Assembly: GCA_963693285.1 (NCBI GenBank)
Contig: OY848920.1
Location: forward strand, 2,555,135-2,619,134
From: Xestospongia muta
Lineage: Eukaryota; Porifera; Demospongiae; Haplosclerida; Petrosiidae
DNA: 64,000 bases
Direction: 5' to 3'
Both the position numbers and the translations under genes were made by a program. How positions within the stretch are numbered: position 1 is the stretch's first letter; every line of letters starts with the position of its first letter. A model generated the notes under the pieces. That model saw only the letters and a program-made list of their open reading frames with translations. It was not told the DNA's origin and ran no database searches. Shown here piece by piece: positions 52,947 to 64,000 of the stretch.

Positions 52947-53287
52947 TAGAGAAGCATACTCAAAATGGTGGTATAATAAAAAGAGAAAATCTAAATTTTT
53001 CAACAAAACATATTTCACTAAACCAACCTCTTTGGAGACATCAGTGAGTTGCAATAATTTCATTATCGTCACATTTTATTATCTTACAGAATAATGTTAA
53101 AAAGTCTGAAAGATCAGTTTCTGCTGTTAATAACTCTGGACATTATACTCTAGGGACATCTGATGGTATGTTTATATAATATGTACAGCAAATATTGATT
53201 TATTGTTAAATGTTAGAGAGTACATCAGATACTTTGAAGAAATTAGAGAATACTGAACAAAGTAATGAAACTGAGCTGTCTATGTAA
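48438..53287 (+). CDS. Adhesion-type GPCR, copy 6 (apparently intact)
   Basis: Exon 1 is 48438–48508, exon 2 is 48710–49471. All 21 exons are open with GT–AG sites, ending TAA at 53285–53287. Differs from copies 5 and 7 by a few substitutions: 'PSVEWN' in place of 'PSGEWN' ahead of the second GPS cysteine pair, and 'YQNISRLL' in the GAIN region. The GPS 'CQCDHLTHFAILL' is intact. The cytoplasmic tail begins 'VREAYSKWWYNKKRK' and ends 'NETELSM'; basic residues after TM7 and several Ser/Thr could take phosphorylation (inference). AATAAA is at 53342–53347. Confidence 0.9.
48534..48707. repeat. (CT)n tract, intron 1 of copy 6
   Basis: Carries extra GTCT interruptions relative to copies 5 and 7. 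Confidence 0.95.
51322..51565. repeat. Foldback element A in intron 10 of copy 6
   Basis: TA-flanked; see copy 3 for structure. Confidence 0.85.
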
Positions 53288-53347
53288 ATATTGTATTCCA
53301 ATGAAGGAGCTGAGATTATATATTTTAAATTAATGACAGTCAATAAA

Positions 53348-53674
53348 TCATGACATTCATAATAACATAATGTTGTAATTCAAAGTATCAAAATGTAATA
53401 GTATTGTGGTTTTTGTAGTTACTTGATTATGTTATTAAAACCATATAAAGAGGAGGTGTGTCCTGTTTTATTATAAAACATCATAATAATGTTTTACAGG
53501 AAGTTGTCATTAGTTTTAATTAAGAGGAGGAGCAACATGATTCTTTTAACACTAGTTTATCAGCTTTGCTTATATATACTCCTTTTTAGTGAAGATGTTT
53601 AAAGTTAAAAATAGATTATTGCAATTGTTAACTATGGCTACTTCATATCCCTCACATAAATGGATAGATGTGTA
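53348..53674. other. 3' spacer of copy 6
   Basis: Array spacer, no gene seen. Confidence 0.6.
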
Positions 53675-53923
53675 CACTGTAAAAATTGATTTGTTGATTT
53701 AACCAATATATTGTTATATAGGTTGTATGTAGCAAACTCAGTATGATGTAAAAGTACACATAACACTGTTTTGATTACTAATGTACCAGTATTTACATAA
53801 ACAGTAGTACATTAATAATCAAAACAGTGTTTTGTTTACTTTACATCATGATCATACTGAGTTTGCTACATGCAACTTGTATAATAATATATTGGTTAAA
53901 TAAACAAATCAATTTTTACAGTG
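53675..53923. repeat. Foldback element B (after copy 6)
   Basis: Same ends and TA flanks as the element after copy 5. Confidence 0.87.
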
Positions 53924-54355
53924 TATATATAAAAAGTACTCATGGGCCAAGAATAACAGTTTATATAATTACTATGTAAACATTGTGGTTATATCATATT
54001 CTACATATTCAATATTTAACATTAATACTTTTTAATAAACTAATGTCTCTTTATCTGAAAAACTCAAGTCTTTCCAAGGACCACATCCTAGCTGTAATCC
54101 ACCAATGTGCTGTCATTGATTTAACATTGACTCCTCTGTGTTCATGAAGTGTGGTACTAACCTGAGCCTTATTATAAAGCCCTAAATAGTTTTGTTAACA
54201 TATATATCATTGATTTGTATTAACCAGTTTATAATTTAACAGTTCATTTACTAACAATTATTCAGCTGCTATATTTCTCCAACAGTCTTCCATTAATTCT
54301 GTTAGACCAGGATATGAAGACTTAACATTTCCTTCATGAACTTGTTTATATCATT

Positions 54356-54618
54356 AATGATCAACAATTAGAATAATGTCGTTTGTAAAGATCAAAATAA
54401 TAATAATAACACAGAAATAATTGATACCTGTCAGACTATCAAGAATGTTTGTATTATAATAGTCAGCAAGAATGAATTCTATATCCAAATATCATCATAC
54501 TGATTGCTAATCAACAATGATATACAAACATTCTTGATAGTCTGTAGATGTCCATTATTTCTGTATAATTATTATTATTTGATCTATGCAAACCTCATCA
54601 TTCTAATTGCTGATCATT
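54356..54618. repeat. Foldback element family C (copy 7 spacer)
   Basis: Same ends as the copy 5 spacer element. Confidence 0.8.
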
Positions 54619-54970
54619 TATGGTGGAAAGTTTCTAGAAGATTCTAAAATAATGATGACAATGTCAATCAATTAATATCTTCTGGACATGTTAAAGCAAA
54701 GAATATTCGAATTTCAAGATCTCTTGAGAGATACACAATATAACTAAATATTTATTATATGTAACGTCAAATTGTTCATTTTAATATACTTATGAGGAAA
54801 TATATGTAATAATATCGTTATTACAAGGAAGTTATGAGTTTAATAATTTGTTGTTGATTATATATGACGTGAATCTTCATTTTCATTGTCGTAAAGATAT
54901 TGAGTGGGGATAGGACATATTATTTTGTCAGTTGACAATAGTCTACATTCTTGAGGTTAGTGTGCCAGTC

Positions 54971-55075
54971 ATGTTTACTGCTGTGTGGCTCTGTGTCATG
55001 TCTCTTATTTATCTCTCAACTAAAGCTGGAGATGTAAAAATGTAAGTTATATACAGGCGCTGATAACTCTCTCTG

Positions 55076-55131
<56 letters not shown>

Positions 55132-55137
55132 ACTTTC

Positions 55138-55186
<49 letters not shown>

Positions 55187-58100
55187 GTCTCTCTCTCTCT
55201 CTCTCTCTTTCTCTCTCAATCTCTCTTTCTCTAGCAACTTACAATTCTCACTAGTTCTTCAGTATACAGAACTACCTAGTAAGGACAATTGTTCTCGATT
55301 GAATGTACCAAATGAAGGTGTTCTCATTAAAGCATTAATAGACAATACTACAGTTGTTCCACTTCATTTATATTATGTAAATGGAACAGAAGATAATATT
55401 CCTAATAACAGGAAAAATATTCCCACAGTGACCTTCATTAACTCATCATTCCTTAATTTAACATATAATGATACTGCATATAATACTACTACATATGCTA
55501 CATATACTACATATACTGTCCCATTTACTAACTCATCAGCTGTTGGACCATATCTTTATAACATTACTATTAACAATGATCTACTGTTAAATCAAACAGT
55601 ACGTTTTGCATGGAATCAGACATACAGAGCACCTCGTACTAATTGTGATGTGTGGGCGTTAGACAATATCAGTATATCTCTACAACACAATGGATGTTAT
55701 CGACAAATATATCAACAAGATTTTAATAATGGGGAAATTCCTGATTGGGATCTCATTAACACAAATATTTCATTTAACTCTAGTCAATGTGATAGTTCAA
55801 GTGGATGTCTTTATTTTATTAGTGATCCTGACTATAAAGGAGTACCAAGTTCTAATAATAGAACTATAGGAAGTCGTCAAGCAACATCCCCAATGTTAGA
55901 TCCAATGTTAGATCTTCAAGTTATTACACCTGTTAATCTACCATCTTCACCTACTACTTATAAAGACAATATGTGTAATAATGATGAAAATATAATGTAA
56001 GTAATGTCTTTATATATCAATAAATACAATATATATCAATAAATACAATATATTACTATGTTTACAGAATTGTCAGTTTCTTACTTAAATTAACTCAATT
56101 CATTGGACCTGGTCCATGTACTGATACCTCCCCTAATGCTATCCTTCTCTCTCTGCATACTGAGGACACCTCATCACCTTTGGCATATTTTGTTCCAGTG
56201 GGTAACAAATTCTGGTCTAATTTTAATGGTAGTAGCTTATATAATGTTCCAATATACTCTCCTAATAGTACTGAGAATACATTAATTACAACATATCTTA
56301 ATAATAATATCAGTGAATTCTCATTGAGTTGGATACAAGAGAACTATACTCTTAATAAAGATATCTGGAGTCTTAGTCAAGTCAATATAACATTGGAACA
56401 ATATGAGTTATGCTATAAAAATGAGTGAGTAGTAACTCTTTATATTATTTTATAATTATATCTTTTTAGATCTTGGAATCTTTATAATGGTAATATATCA
56501 CAATCATTATATAGTAATAACAGTACATTGATGTTTGATAATGGAAATGGGTCATCACCACGTAGTGCTAATCTTTCTCTCTCCTATCATTGTGACATAT
56601 CATCAACTACTGTAGAAACTTCTAGTATTGAACCCTCAGTAACTAGTATAACCAGTATAACCAGTATGACTAGCACTGATGTTATGACTACACCATCTCC
56701 AGGTGTTATAAATTGTTCTACTGATGGTATATGGCCAGAGACATTACCAGGTTATAATGTCACAGGTTTTTACTGTTATAAAGGAACTGTTAATGGTAAA
56801 TGATAAATTCTCCTTACATTATAATCCTCTTTAACAGGTACCAGACTATGTAAACAAGATGGAAACTGGGATGATAATATTTATTGTTTTAGTAGTAAAC
56901 AATTTAATACTGTACTATCAAAGGTATAATACTAATATAATTTGTACTGTCATCTCTCACTCTATTACATATAAAGATAAATAGTTCTTCTCTAATGGCT
57001 TTGGAAATATTAAGTGAAAATAATGAAGATATAACAGTTGATCAAACCATTTTCTTATTGTCTACTATTGTTAATAACCGGTTAAACCAGTCATCAGAAC
57101 CTGTTTCAATTAATTTCACTATGGTATGTATAATATAATATAATTAATTACAATTTATGATATAGTTATAGTATTTTAATAATGTTATTGTTAATGTACT
57201 GAGAAACAAGACCATTCCTAATAATCAGGTTAATTTATAATTGATTACTGGATAATTGCATTACTAATTACAGGATAAGAGGCGATCTATTAGTAGTCAA
57301 CTCCTCTTAACGTTAGATATATTTGCACTATATCTTTATAATACTACTGGACTACAGATGATAGGAGATTCTATTGGTAGGTATATATATGTAATATATG
57401 CGTGTATATTAGTTGTTTACTCTGTCTCTCTTGTATATATAGCATTTACTGTTAAAGAGATTACAACTATAACTGGTCCAATTCAAGCAATATCTGTTAA
57501 TAATAATTCTATTACATTACCTCCTGATATATTTGATAATCTACCAGTTAAAATAGCCTCATTTTACTACCAAAATTTATCAAGATTGTTACCTCCTAAT
57601 CATTCTAATCAATCTATCATATCTCAAGTTCTCTCCTCTACTAATTGTACAGATTGTTTTATAACAGATCTGACTACACCAGTTAACATAGTGTTTAACC
57701 TGTCTAGTCAACAGGTATAACAAGACATCCTCTGTTGTCATAGCAACAATATCTCTTCTCTCTCTCTACACAGATATCAAATACTGATAATTTATCTTGT
57801 GTATATTGGAAGTTTAAATTGTACATAGAACTCTTAATAATATGTAATCTGAATTGCAATGAGGCACCACATCTGGCAAAACATTTGTGATGTGATTTAT
57901 GAAAAAGACCACTGTTAAAACATATCGAAAACAGTTTTGTATATGTACAGCTGCTATATATACATAACTATACATGTAAACTACATATATATGTACAAAA
58001 CTGTTTTCTGAGGTGTTTTAACAGTGATCCCTTTTCATAAATCATGTCACAAATATTTTAACAGAAGTGGTCCCTTATTGCAAATCAGGTTACATTTATT

Positions 58101-59439
58101 GAGTGTATTATATCTCCTATTAGATCTGATATAAGATTACCAAGTGGTGAGTGGAATACTAATGGGTGTGGTCTTATTAGTCAAAAGGGCTCAACAGTAA
58201 CATGTCAATGTGATCATCTAACTCACTTTGCTATTCTACTTAGTCCAGGAGTACCAGTATGTCTGTCTGTATGTCTGTATATATAACTGCCCATTTTATA
58301 GGTTAGTGACAAAGATCATAAGATCCTTCAAACAATAGGTGTTGTGTTAATACCTATCTCTCTGATATGTATGTTACTGACAATATTGACCTATCTTTGT
58401 ATAAGGTAAGACTTACACACGCATATGCATATATCACTGATAATATATACGTCCATAGATCACTGTGGAATATGGGAAACTATATTCATGTTATGCTTTG
58501 TAGTAATTTATTGATAGCACAACTCTTGTTTGTAGTGGGTATTGAACAAACCAAGTATTGGGTATGTGGTCATGTGAATTTCATGTGATTATTATTGTTG
58601 TGTATTATTTATAGTTTGTATGTTCAGTAATAGCTGTAGTACTGCAGTACATGTTTCTAGTGACATTTATGTGGATGTTAATGGAGAGTGTGGTCTTATA
58701 CATTGCTTTGGTTAGAGTCTTTGTCACGCACCCAAAGCAATACATAAAGAGTTTTACACTACTGAGTTATGGTCTGTTAATTATATTCAATTATATATTA
58801 ATTGTTGATATAATTATTAGGTATTCCTGGAGTATACATGTTGATTATAATACCTATTGGGTATCTTGTTGGTACTGATGAAAACCACACCCACTACTTG
58901 TTATATTATAATGAAAAGCTAGTTGCGTCAGTAGTAATGTTATAATAATGTAATGATATTTTTATTAATTTTATAGATGTTGGCTAAATTATGAGGGTGG
59001 ATTTATATGGACATTTATTGTACCAGTTATCTTAATACTTCCAGTAATTTCAATGGATAGATGGATAGATGATAACATAATGACACTTTTCAGGCCAATA
59101 TTGGGTTCCTCATTATGGCTATTGTGATGATAAGAAGACATCAAAAACAACTACATAAAGATAAAACTGCTAATGTCAAGTATGATGTACTTATTTTCTT
59201 ATTTATCATTTTCCCCACAGACAATTAATAAAAGCTTCTATATCACTTACTATAGTGATGGGTATAGGATGGCTAGCTAATATTCTTTTTTTCACAGACA
59301 AATTGCTCTTTATTGCATATATAATGACAGTCTTTATTGCTGGTCAAGGTATTATTATCTTCATACTTTATGTTCCTCTCTCTAAACCTGTAAGTCTATT
59401 ATCATTGCTAGTGTGTATAAATGTCACACATACAAACAT

Positions 59440-59473
<34 letters not shown>

Positions 59474-59814
59474 TAGAGAAGCATACTCAAAATGGTGGTA
59501 TAATAAAAAGAGAAAATCTAAATTTTTCAACAAAACATATTTCACTAAACCAACCTCTTTGGAGACATCAGTGAGTTGCAATAATTTCATTATCGTCACA
59601 TTTTATTATCTTACAGAATAATGTTAAAAAGTCTGAAAGATCAGTTTCTGCTGTTAATAACTCTGGACATTATACTCTAGGGACATCTGATGGTATGTTT
59701 ATATAATATGTACAGCAAATATTGATTTATTGTTAAATGTTAGAGAGTACATCAGATACTTTGAAGAAATTAGAGAATACTGAACAAAGTAATGAAACTG
59801 AGCTGTCTATGTAA
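54971..59814 (+). CDS. Adhesion-type GPCR, copy 7 (apparently intact)
   Basis: Exon 1 is 54971–55041, exon 2 is 55235–55996. Every exon boundary matches copy 6 and no lesion was found; TAA is at 59812–59814. Exon 2 protein is identical to that of copy 6. 'PSGEWN' and 'YQNLSRLL' link its GAIN/GPS region to copy 5 rather than copy 6. TM3–loop–TM4 keeps the conserved 'VTFMWMLMESVVLY' and, after splicing, 'IPGVYMLIIIPIGYLVG'. AATAAA is at 59869–59874. Confidence 0.9.
55067..55232. repeat. (CT)n tract, intron 1 of copy 7
   Basis: Pure CT stretch after the 'tttctgtttct' interruption. Confidence 0.95.
57847..58090. repeat. Foldback element A in intron 10 of copy 7
   Basis: TA-flanked on both sides. 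Confidence 0.85.
59437..59471. repeat. (CA)n in the intron before the tail exon, copy 7
   Basis: CA run directly forming the acceptor 'cacacacag' of the tail exon. Same place and variable length in other copies: 8265–8286, 33297–33316, 39858–39875, 46383–46411 and 52915–52944. Confidence 0.9.
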
Positions 59815-59874
59815 ATATTGTATTCCAATGAAGGAGCTGAGATTATATATTTTAAATTAATGACAGTCAATAAA

Positions 59875-60201
59875 TCATGACATTCATAATAACATAATGT
59901 TGTAATTCAAAGTATCAAAATGTAATAGTATTGTGGTTTTTGTAGTTACTTGATTATGTTATTAAAACCATATAAAGAGGAGGTGTGTCCTGTTTTATTA
60001 TAAAACATCATAATAATGTTTTACAGGAAGTTGTCATTAGTTTTAATTAAGAGGAGGAGCAACATGATTCTTTTAACACTAGTTTATCAGCTTTGCTTAT
60101 ATATACTCCTTTTTAGTGAAGATGTTTAAAGTTAAAAATAGATTATTGCAATTGTTAACTATGGCTACTTCATATCCCTCACATAAATGGATAGATGTGT
60201 A
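59875..60201. other. 3' spacer of copy 7
   Basis: Array spacer, no gene seen. Confidence 0.6.
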
Positions 60202-60450
60202 CACTGTAAAAATTGATTTGTTGATTTAACCAATATATTGTTATATAGGTTGTATGTAGCAAACTCAGTATGATGTAAAAGTACACATAACACTGTTTTG
60301 ATTACTAATGTACCAGTATTTACATAAACAGTAGTACATTAATAATCAAAACAGTGTTTTGTTTACTTTACATCATGATCATACTGAGTTTGCTACATGC
60401 AACTTGTATAATAATATATTGGTTAAATAAACAAATCAATTTTTACAGTG
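60202..60450. repeat. Foldback element B (after copy 7)
   Basis: Same ends and TA flanks as the element after copy 5. Confidence 0.87.
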
Positions 60451-60882
60451 TATATATAAAAAGTACTCATGGGCCAAGAATAACAGTTTATATAATTACT
60501 ATGTAAACATTGTGGTTATATCATATTCTACATATTCAATATTTAACATTAATACTTTTTAATAAACTAATGTCTCTTTATCTGAAAAACTCAAGTCTTT
60601 CCAAGGACCACATTCTAGCTGTAATCCACCAATGTGCTGTCATTGATTTAACATTGACTCCTCTGTGTTCATGAAGTGTGGTACTAACCTGAGCCTTATT
60701 ATAAAGCCCTAAATAGTTTTGTTAACATATATATCATTGATTTGTATTAACCAGTTTATAATTTAACAGTTCATTTACTAACAATTATTCAGCTGCTATA
60801 TTTCTCCAACAGTCTTCCATTAATTCTGTTAGACCAGGATATGAAGACTTAACATTTCCTTCATGAACTTGTTTATATCATT

Positions 60883-61145
60883 AATGATCAACAATTAGAA
60901 TAATGTCGTTTGTAAAGATCAAAATAATAATAATAACACAGAAATAATTGATACCTGTCAGACTATCAAGAATGTTTGTATTATAATAGTCAGCAAGAAT
61001 GAATTCTATATCCAAATATCATCATACTGATTGCTAATCAACAATGATATACAAACATTCTTGATAGTCTGTAGATGTCCATTATTTCTGTATAATTATT
61101 ATTATTTGATCTATGCAAACCTCATCATTCTAATTGCTGATCATT
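60883..61145. repeat. Foldback element family C (copy 8 spacer)
   Basis: Same ends as the copy 5 spacer element. Confidence 0.8.
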
Positions 61146-61497
61146 TATGGTGGAAAGTTTCTAGAAGATTCTAAAATAATGATGACAATGTCAATCAATT
61201 AATATCTTCTGGACATGTTAAAGCAAAGAATATTCGAATTTCAAGATCTCTTGAGAGATACACAATATAACTAAATATTTATTATATGTAACGTCAAATT
61301 GTTCATTTTAATATACTTATGAGGAAATATATGTAATAATGTCGTTATTACAAGGAAGTTATGAGTTTAATAATTTGTTGTTGATTATATATGACGTGAA
61401 TCTTCATTTTCATTGTCGTAAAGTTATTGAGTGGGGATAGGACATATTATTTTGTCAGTTGACAATAGTCTACATTCTTGAGGTTAGTGTGCCAGTC

Positions 61498-61602
61498 ATG
61501 TTTACTGCTGTGTGGCTCTGTGTCATGTCTCTTATTTATCTCTCAACTAAAGCTGGAGATGTAAAAATGTAAGTTATATACAGGCGCTGATAACTCTCTC
61601 TG

Positions 61603-61658
<56 letters not shown>

Positions 61659-61664
61659 ACTTTC

Positions 61665-61717
<53 letters not shown>

Positions 61718-64000
61718 GTCTCTCTCTCTCTCTCTCTCTTTCTCTCTCAATCTCTCTTTCTCTAGCAACTTACAATTCTCACTAGTTCTTCAGTATACAG
61801 AACTACCTAGTAAGGACAATTGTTCTCGATTGAATGTACCAAATGAAGGTGTTCTCATTAAAGCATTAATAGACAATACTACAGTTGTTCCACTTCATTT
61901 ATATTATGTAAATGGAACAGAAGATAATATTCCTAATAACAGGAAAAGTATTCCCACAGTGACCTTCATTAACTCATCATTCCTTAATTTAACATATAAT
62001 GATACTGCATATAATACTACTACATATGCTACATATACTACATATACTGTCCCATTTACTAACTCATCAGCTGTTGGACCATATCTTTATAACATTACTA
62101 TTAACAATGATCTACTGTTAAATCAAACAGTACGTTTTGCATGGAATCAGACATACAGAGCACCTCGTACTAATTGTGATGTGTGGGCGTTAGACAATAT
62201 CAGTATATCTCTACAACACAATGGATGTTATCGACAAATATATCAACAAGATTTTAATAATGGGGAAATTCCTGATTGGGATCTCATTAACACAAATATT
62301 TCATTTAACTCTAGTCAATGTGATAGTTCAAGTGGATGTCTTTATTTTATTAGTGATCCTGACTATAAAGGAGTACCAAGTTCTAATAATAGAACTATAG
62401 GAAGTCGTCAAGCAACATCCCCAATGTTAGATCCAATGTTAGATCTTCAAGTTATTACACCTGTTAATCTACCATCTTCACCTACTACTTATAAAGACAA
62501 TATGTGTAATAATGATGAAAATATAATGTAAGTAATGTCTTTATATATCAATAAATACAATATATATCAATAAATACAATATATTACTATGTTTACAGAA
62601 TTGTCAGTTTCTTACTTAAATTAACTCAATTCATTGGACCTGGTCCATGTACTGATACCTCCCCAAATGCTATCCTTCTCTCTCTGCATACTGAGGACAC
62701 CTCATCACCTTTGGCATATTTTGTTCCAGTGGGTAACAAATTCTGGTCTAATTTTAATGGTAGTAGCTTATATAATGTTCCAATATACTCTCCTAATAGT
62801 ACTGAGAATACATTAATTACAACATATTTTAATAATAATATCAGTGAATTCTCATTGAGTTGGATACAAGAGAACTATACTCTTAATAAAGATATCTGGA
62901 GTCTTAGTCAAGTCAATATAACATTGGAACAATATGATTTATGCTATAAAAATGAGTGAGTAGTAACTCTTTATATTATTTTATAATTATATCTTTTTAG
63001 ATCTTGGAATCTTTATAATGGTAATATATCACAATCATTATATAGTAATAACAGTACATTGATGTTTGATAATGGAAATGGGTCATCACCACGTAGTGCT
63101 AATCTTTCACTCTCCTATCATTGTGACATATCATCAACTACTGTAGCAGTTTCTTGTATTGAACCCTCAGTAACTAGTATAACCAGTATGACCAGTATGA
63201 CTAGCACTGATGTTATGACTACACAATCTCCAAGCCCTATAAATTGTTCTACTGATGGTATATGGCCAGAGACACTACCAGGTTATAATGTCACTGGTTC
63301 TTATTGCTATAAAGGAACTGTTAATGGTAAATGATAACTTCTCTTCTCCTTACATTATAATCCTCTTTAACAGGTACCAGACTATGTAAACTAGATGGTA
63401 ACTGGGATGATAATATTTATTGTTTTACTAGTAAACAATTTAAAAATGTTTTATCAAAGGTATAGCACCAATATAATTTGTAATAAATATCAACTCTCAC
63501 CTTATTACATACACAGATAAATAGTTCTCCTCTAATAGCATTGGAAATATTAAATACAAATAATGAAGATATAACAGTTGATCAAACCATTTTCTTATTG
63601 TCTACTATTGTTAATAACTGGTTAAACCTGTCATCAGATCCTGTTTCAATTAATTTCACTATGGTATGTACAATATAATGTGATTGATTACAATTTATGA
63701 TATTTTTATAGTATTTTAATAATGTTATTGTTAATGTACTGACAAGCAAGACTATTCCTAATAATGAGGTAAATTTATAATTGATTACTGGATAATTACA
63801 TTAATAATTGCAGGATAAGAGGCGATCTATTGGTAGTCAACTCCTCCTAACATTAGATCTTTTTGCACTATATCTTTATAATACTACAGGACTACAGATG
63901 ATAGGAGATTCTATTGGTACGTATATATATATATGTATATATATATGCATATATATTAGTTGTTTACTCTGTCTCTCTTATATATGTAGCATTTACTGTT
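61498..64000 (+). CDS. Adhesion-type GPCR, copy 8 (5' part, runs off window)
   Basis: Exon 1 is 61498–61568, exon 2 is 61766–62527. Exons 1 to 8 are open, and exon 9 begins at 63990 and is cut by the window end. Up to about 63100 it is nearly identical to copies 5 to 7, with scattered changes ('NRKSIP', 'PPQML' in the alternative frame, 'YDLCYKNE'). From about 63108 it departs sharply and resembles copies 1 to 3 instead ('TTVAVSCIEPS', 'LCKLDGNWDD', 'VLTSKTIPNNE'). Intron 8 is 73 nt with an in-frame stop, unlike copies 2 to 7. GPS and membrane domains are outside the window. Confidence 0.85.
61594..61763. repeat. (CT)n tract, intron 1 of copy 8
   Basis: Same interruption pattern as copy 7. 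Confidence 0.95.

Overview
This is a eukaryotic, AT-rich metazoan window. Its genes carry many short GT–AG introns (about 45–75 nt), exons joined in conserved phases, AATAAA poly(A) signals and interspersed foldback elements. Short introns, AT richness, tandem adhesion-GPCR genes and a DUF7869/zinc-knuckle gene relic suggest a demosponge of the Amphimedon type. That assignment is inference; no marker gene is present. I see no rRNA, tRNA, CRISPR array or prokaryotic operon.

Layout. (1) 1–4.2 kb: interspersed repeat, two broken copies of a DNRLRE-domain gene on opposite strands (636–1000 plus; 1497–2345 minus, with a C-terminal membrane segment), then repeat-rich spacer. (2) 4283–8629: the first of eight tandem, same-strand adhesion-type GPCR genes. 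Its 21 exons can be joined into one open frame of about 1123 codons. (3) 8.7–18.5 kb: spacer with duplicated repeat blocks, an intact secreted DNRLRE gene (10250–10930, minus), a frameshifted DUF7869-family gene (14144–16690, minus), another DNRLRE/membrane relic (17340–17690) and a foldback element. (4) 18584–23618: GPCR copy 2 (one frameshift). (5) 23.7–28.9 kb: spacer largely homologous to 11–18.5 kb, with more DNRLRE relics. (6) 28952–33659: GPCR copy 3 (nonsense codon). (7) 33.7–64 kb: a head-to-tail array of about 6.5-kb units holding copies 4 to 8. Copies 5 to 7 are almost identical including their spacers; copy 8 runs off the window.

Each receptor has a signal peptide and a large Asn-glycosylation-rich ectodomain containing two diverged repeats with a W-x-L-x-x-[IV] signature resembling Reelin/jelly-roll subrepeats. 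A Ser/Thr-rich stalk, a hormone-receptor-like cysteine module (HRM), a GAIN-like region with a canonical HL/T GPS cleavage site, seven membrane segments of the secretin/adhesion class and a short charged tail follow. Copies 1, 4, 6, 7 and visible copy 8 look intact; 2, 3 and 5 carry lesions. The paralogues look mosaic, as expected from unequal crossing-over and gene conversion. Three foldback (MITE-like) families are embedded in the array: one in the intron that splits the GPS, two in the spacers.
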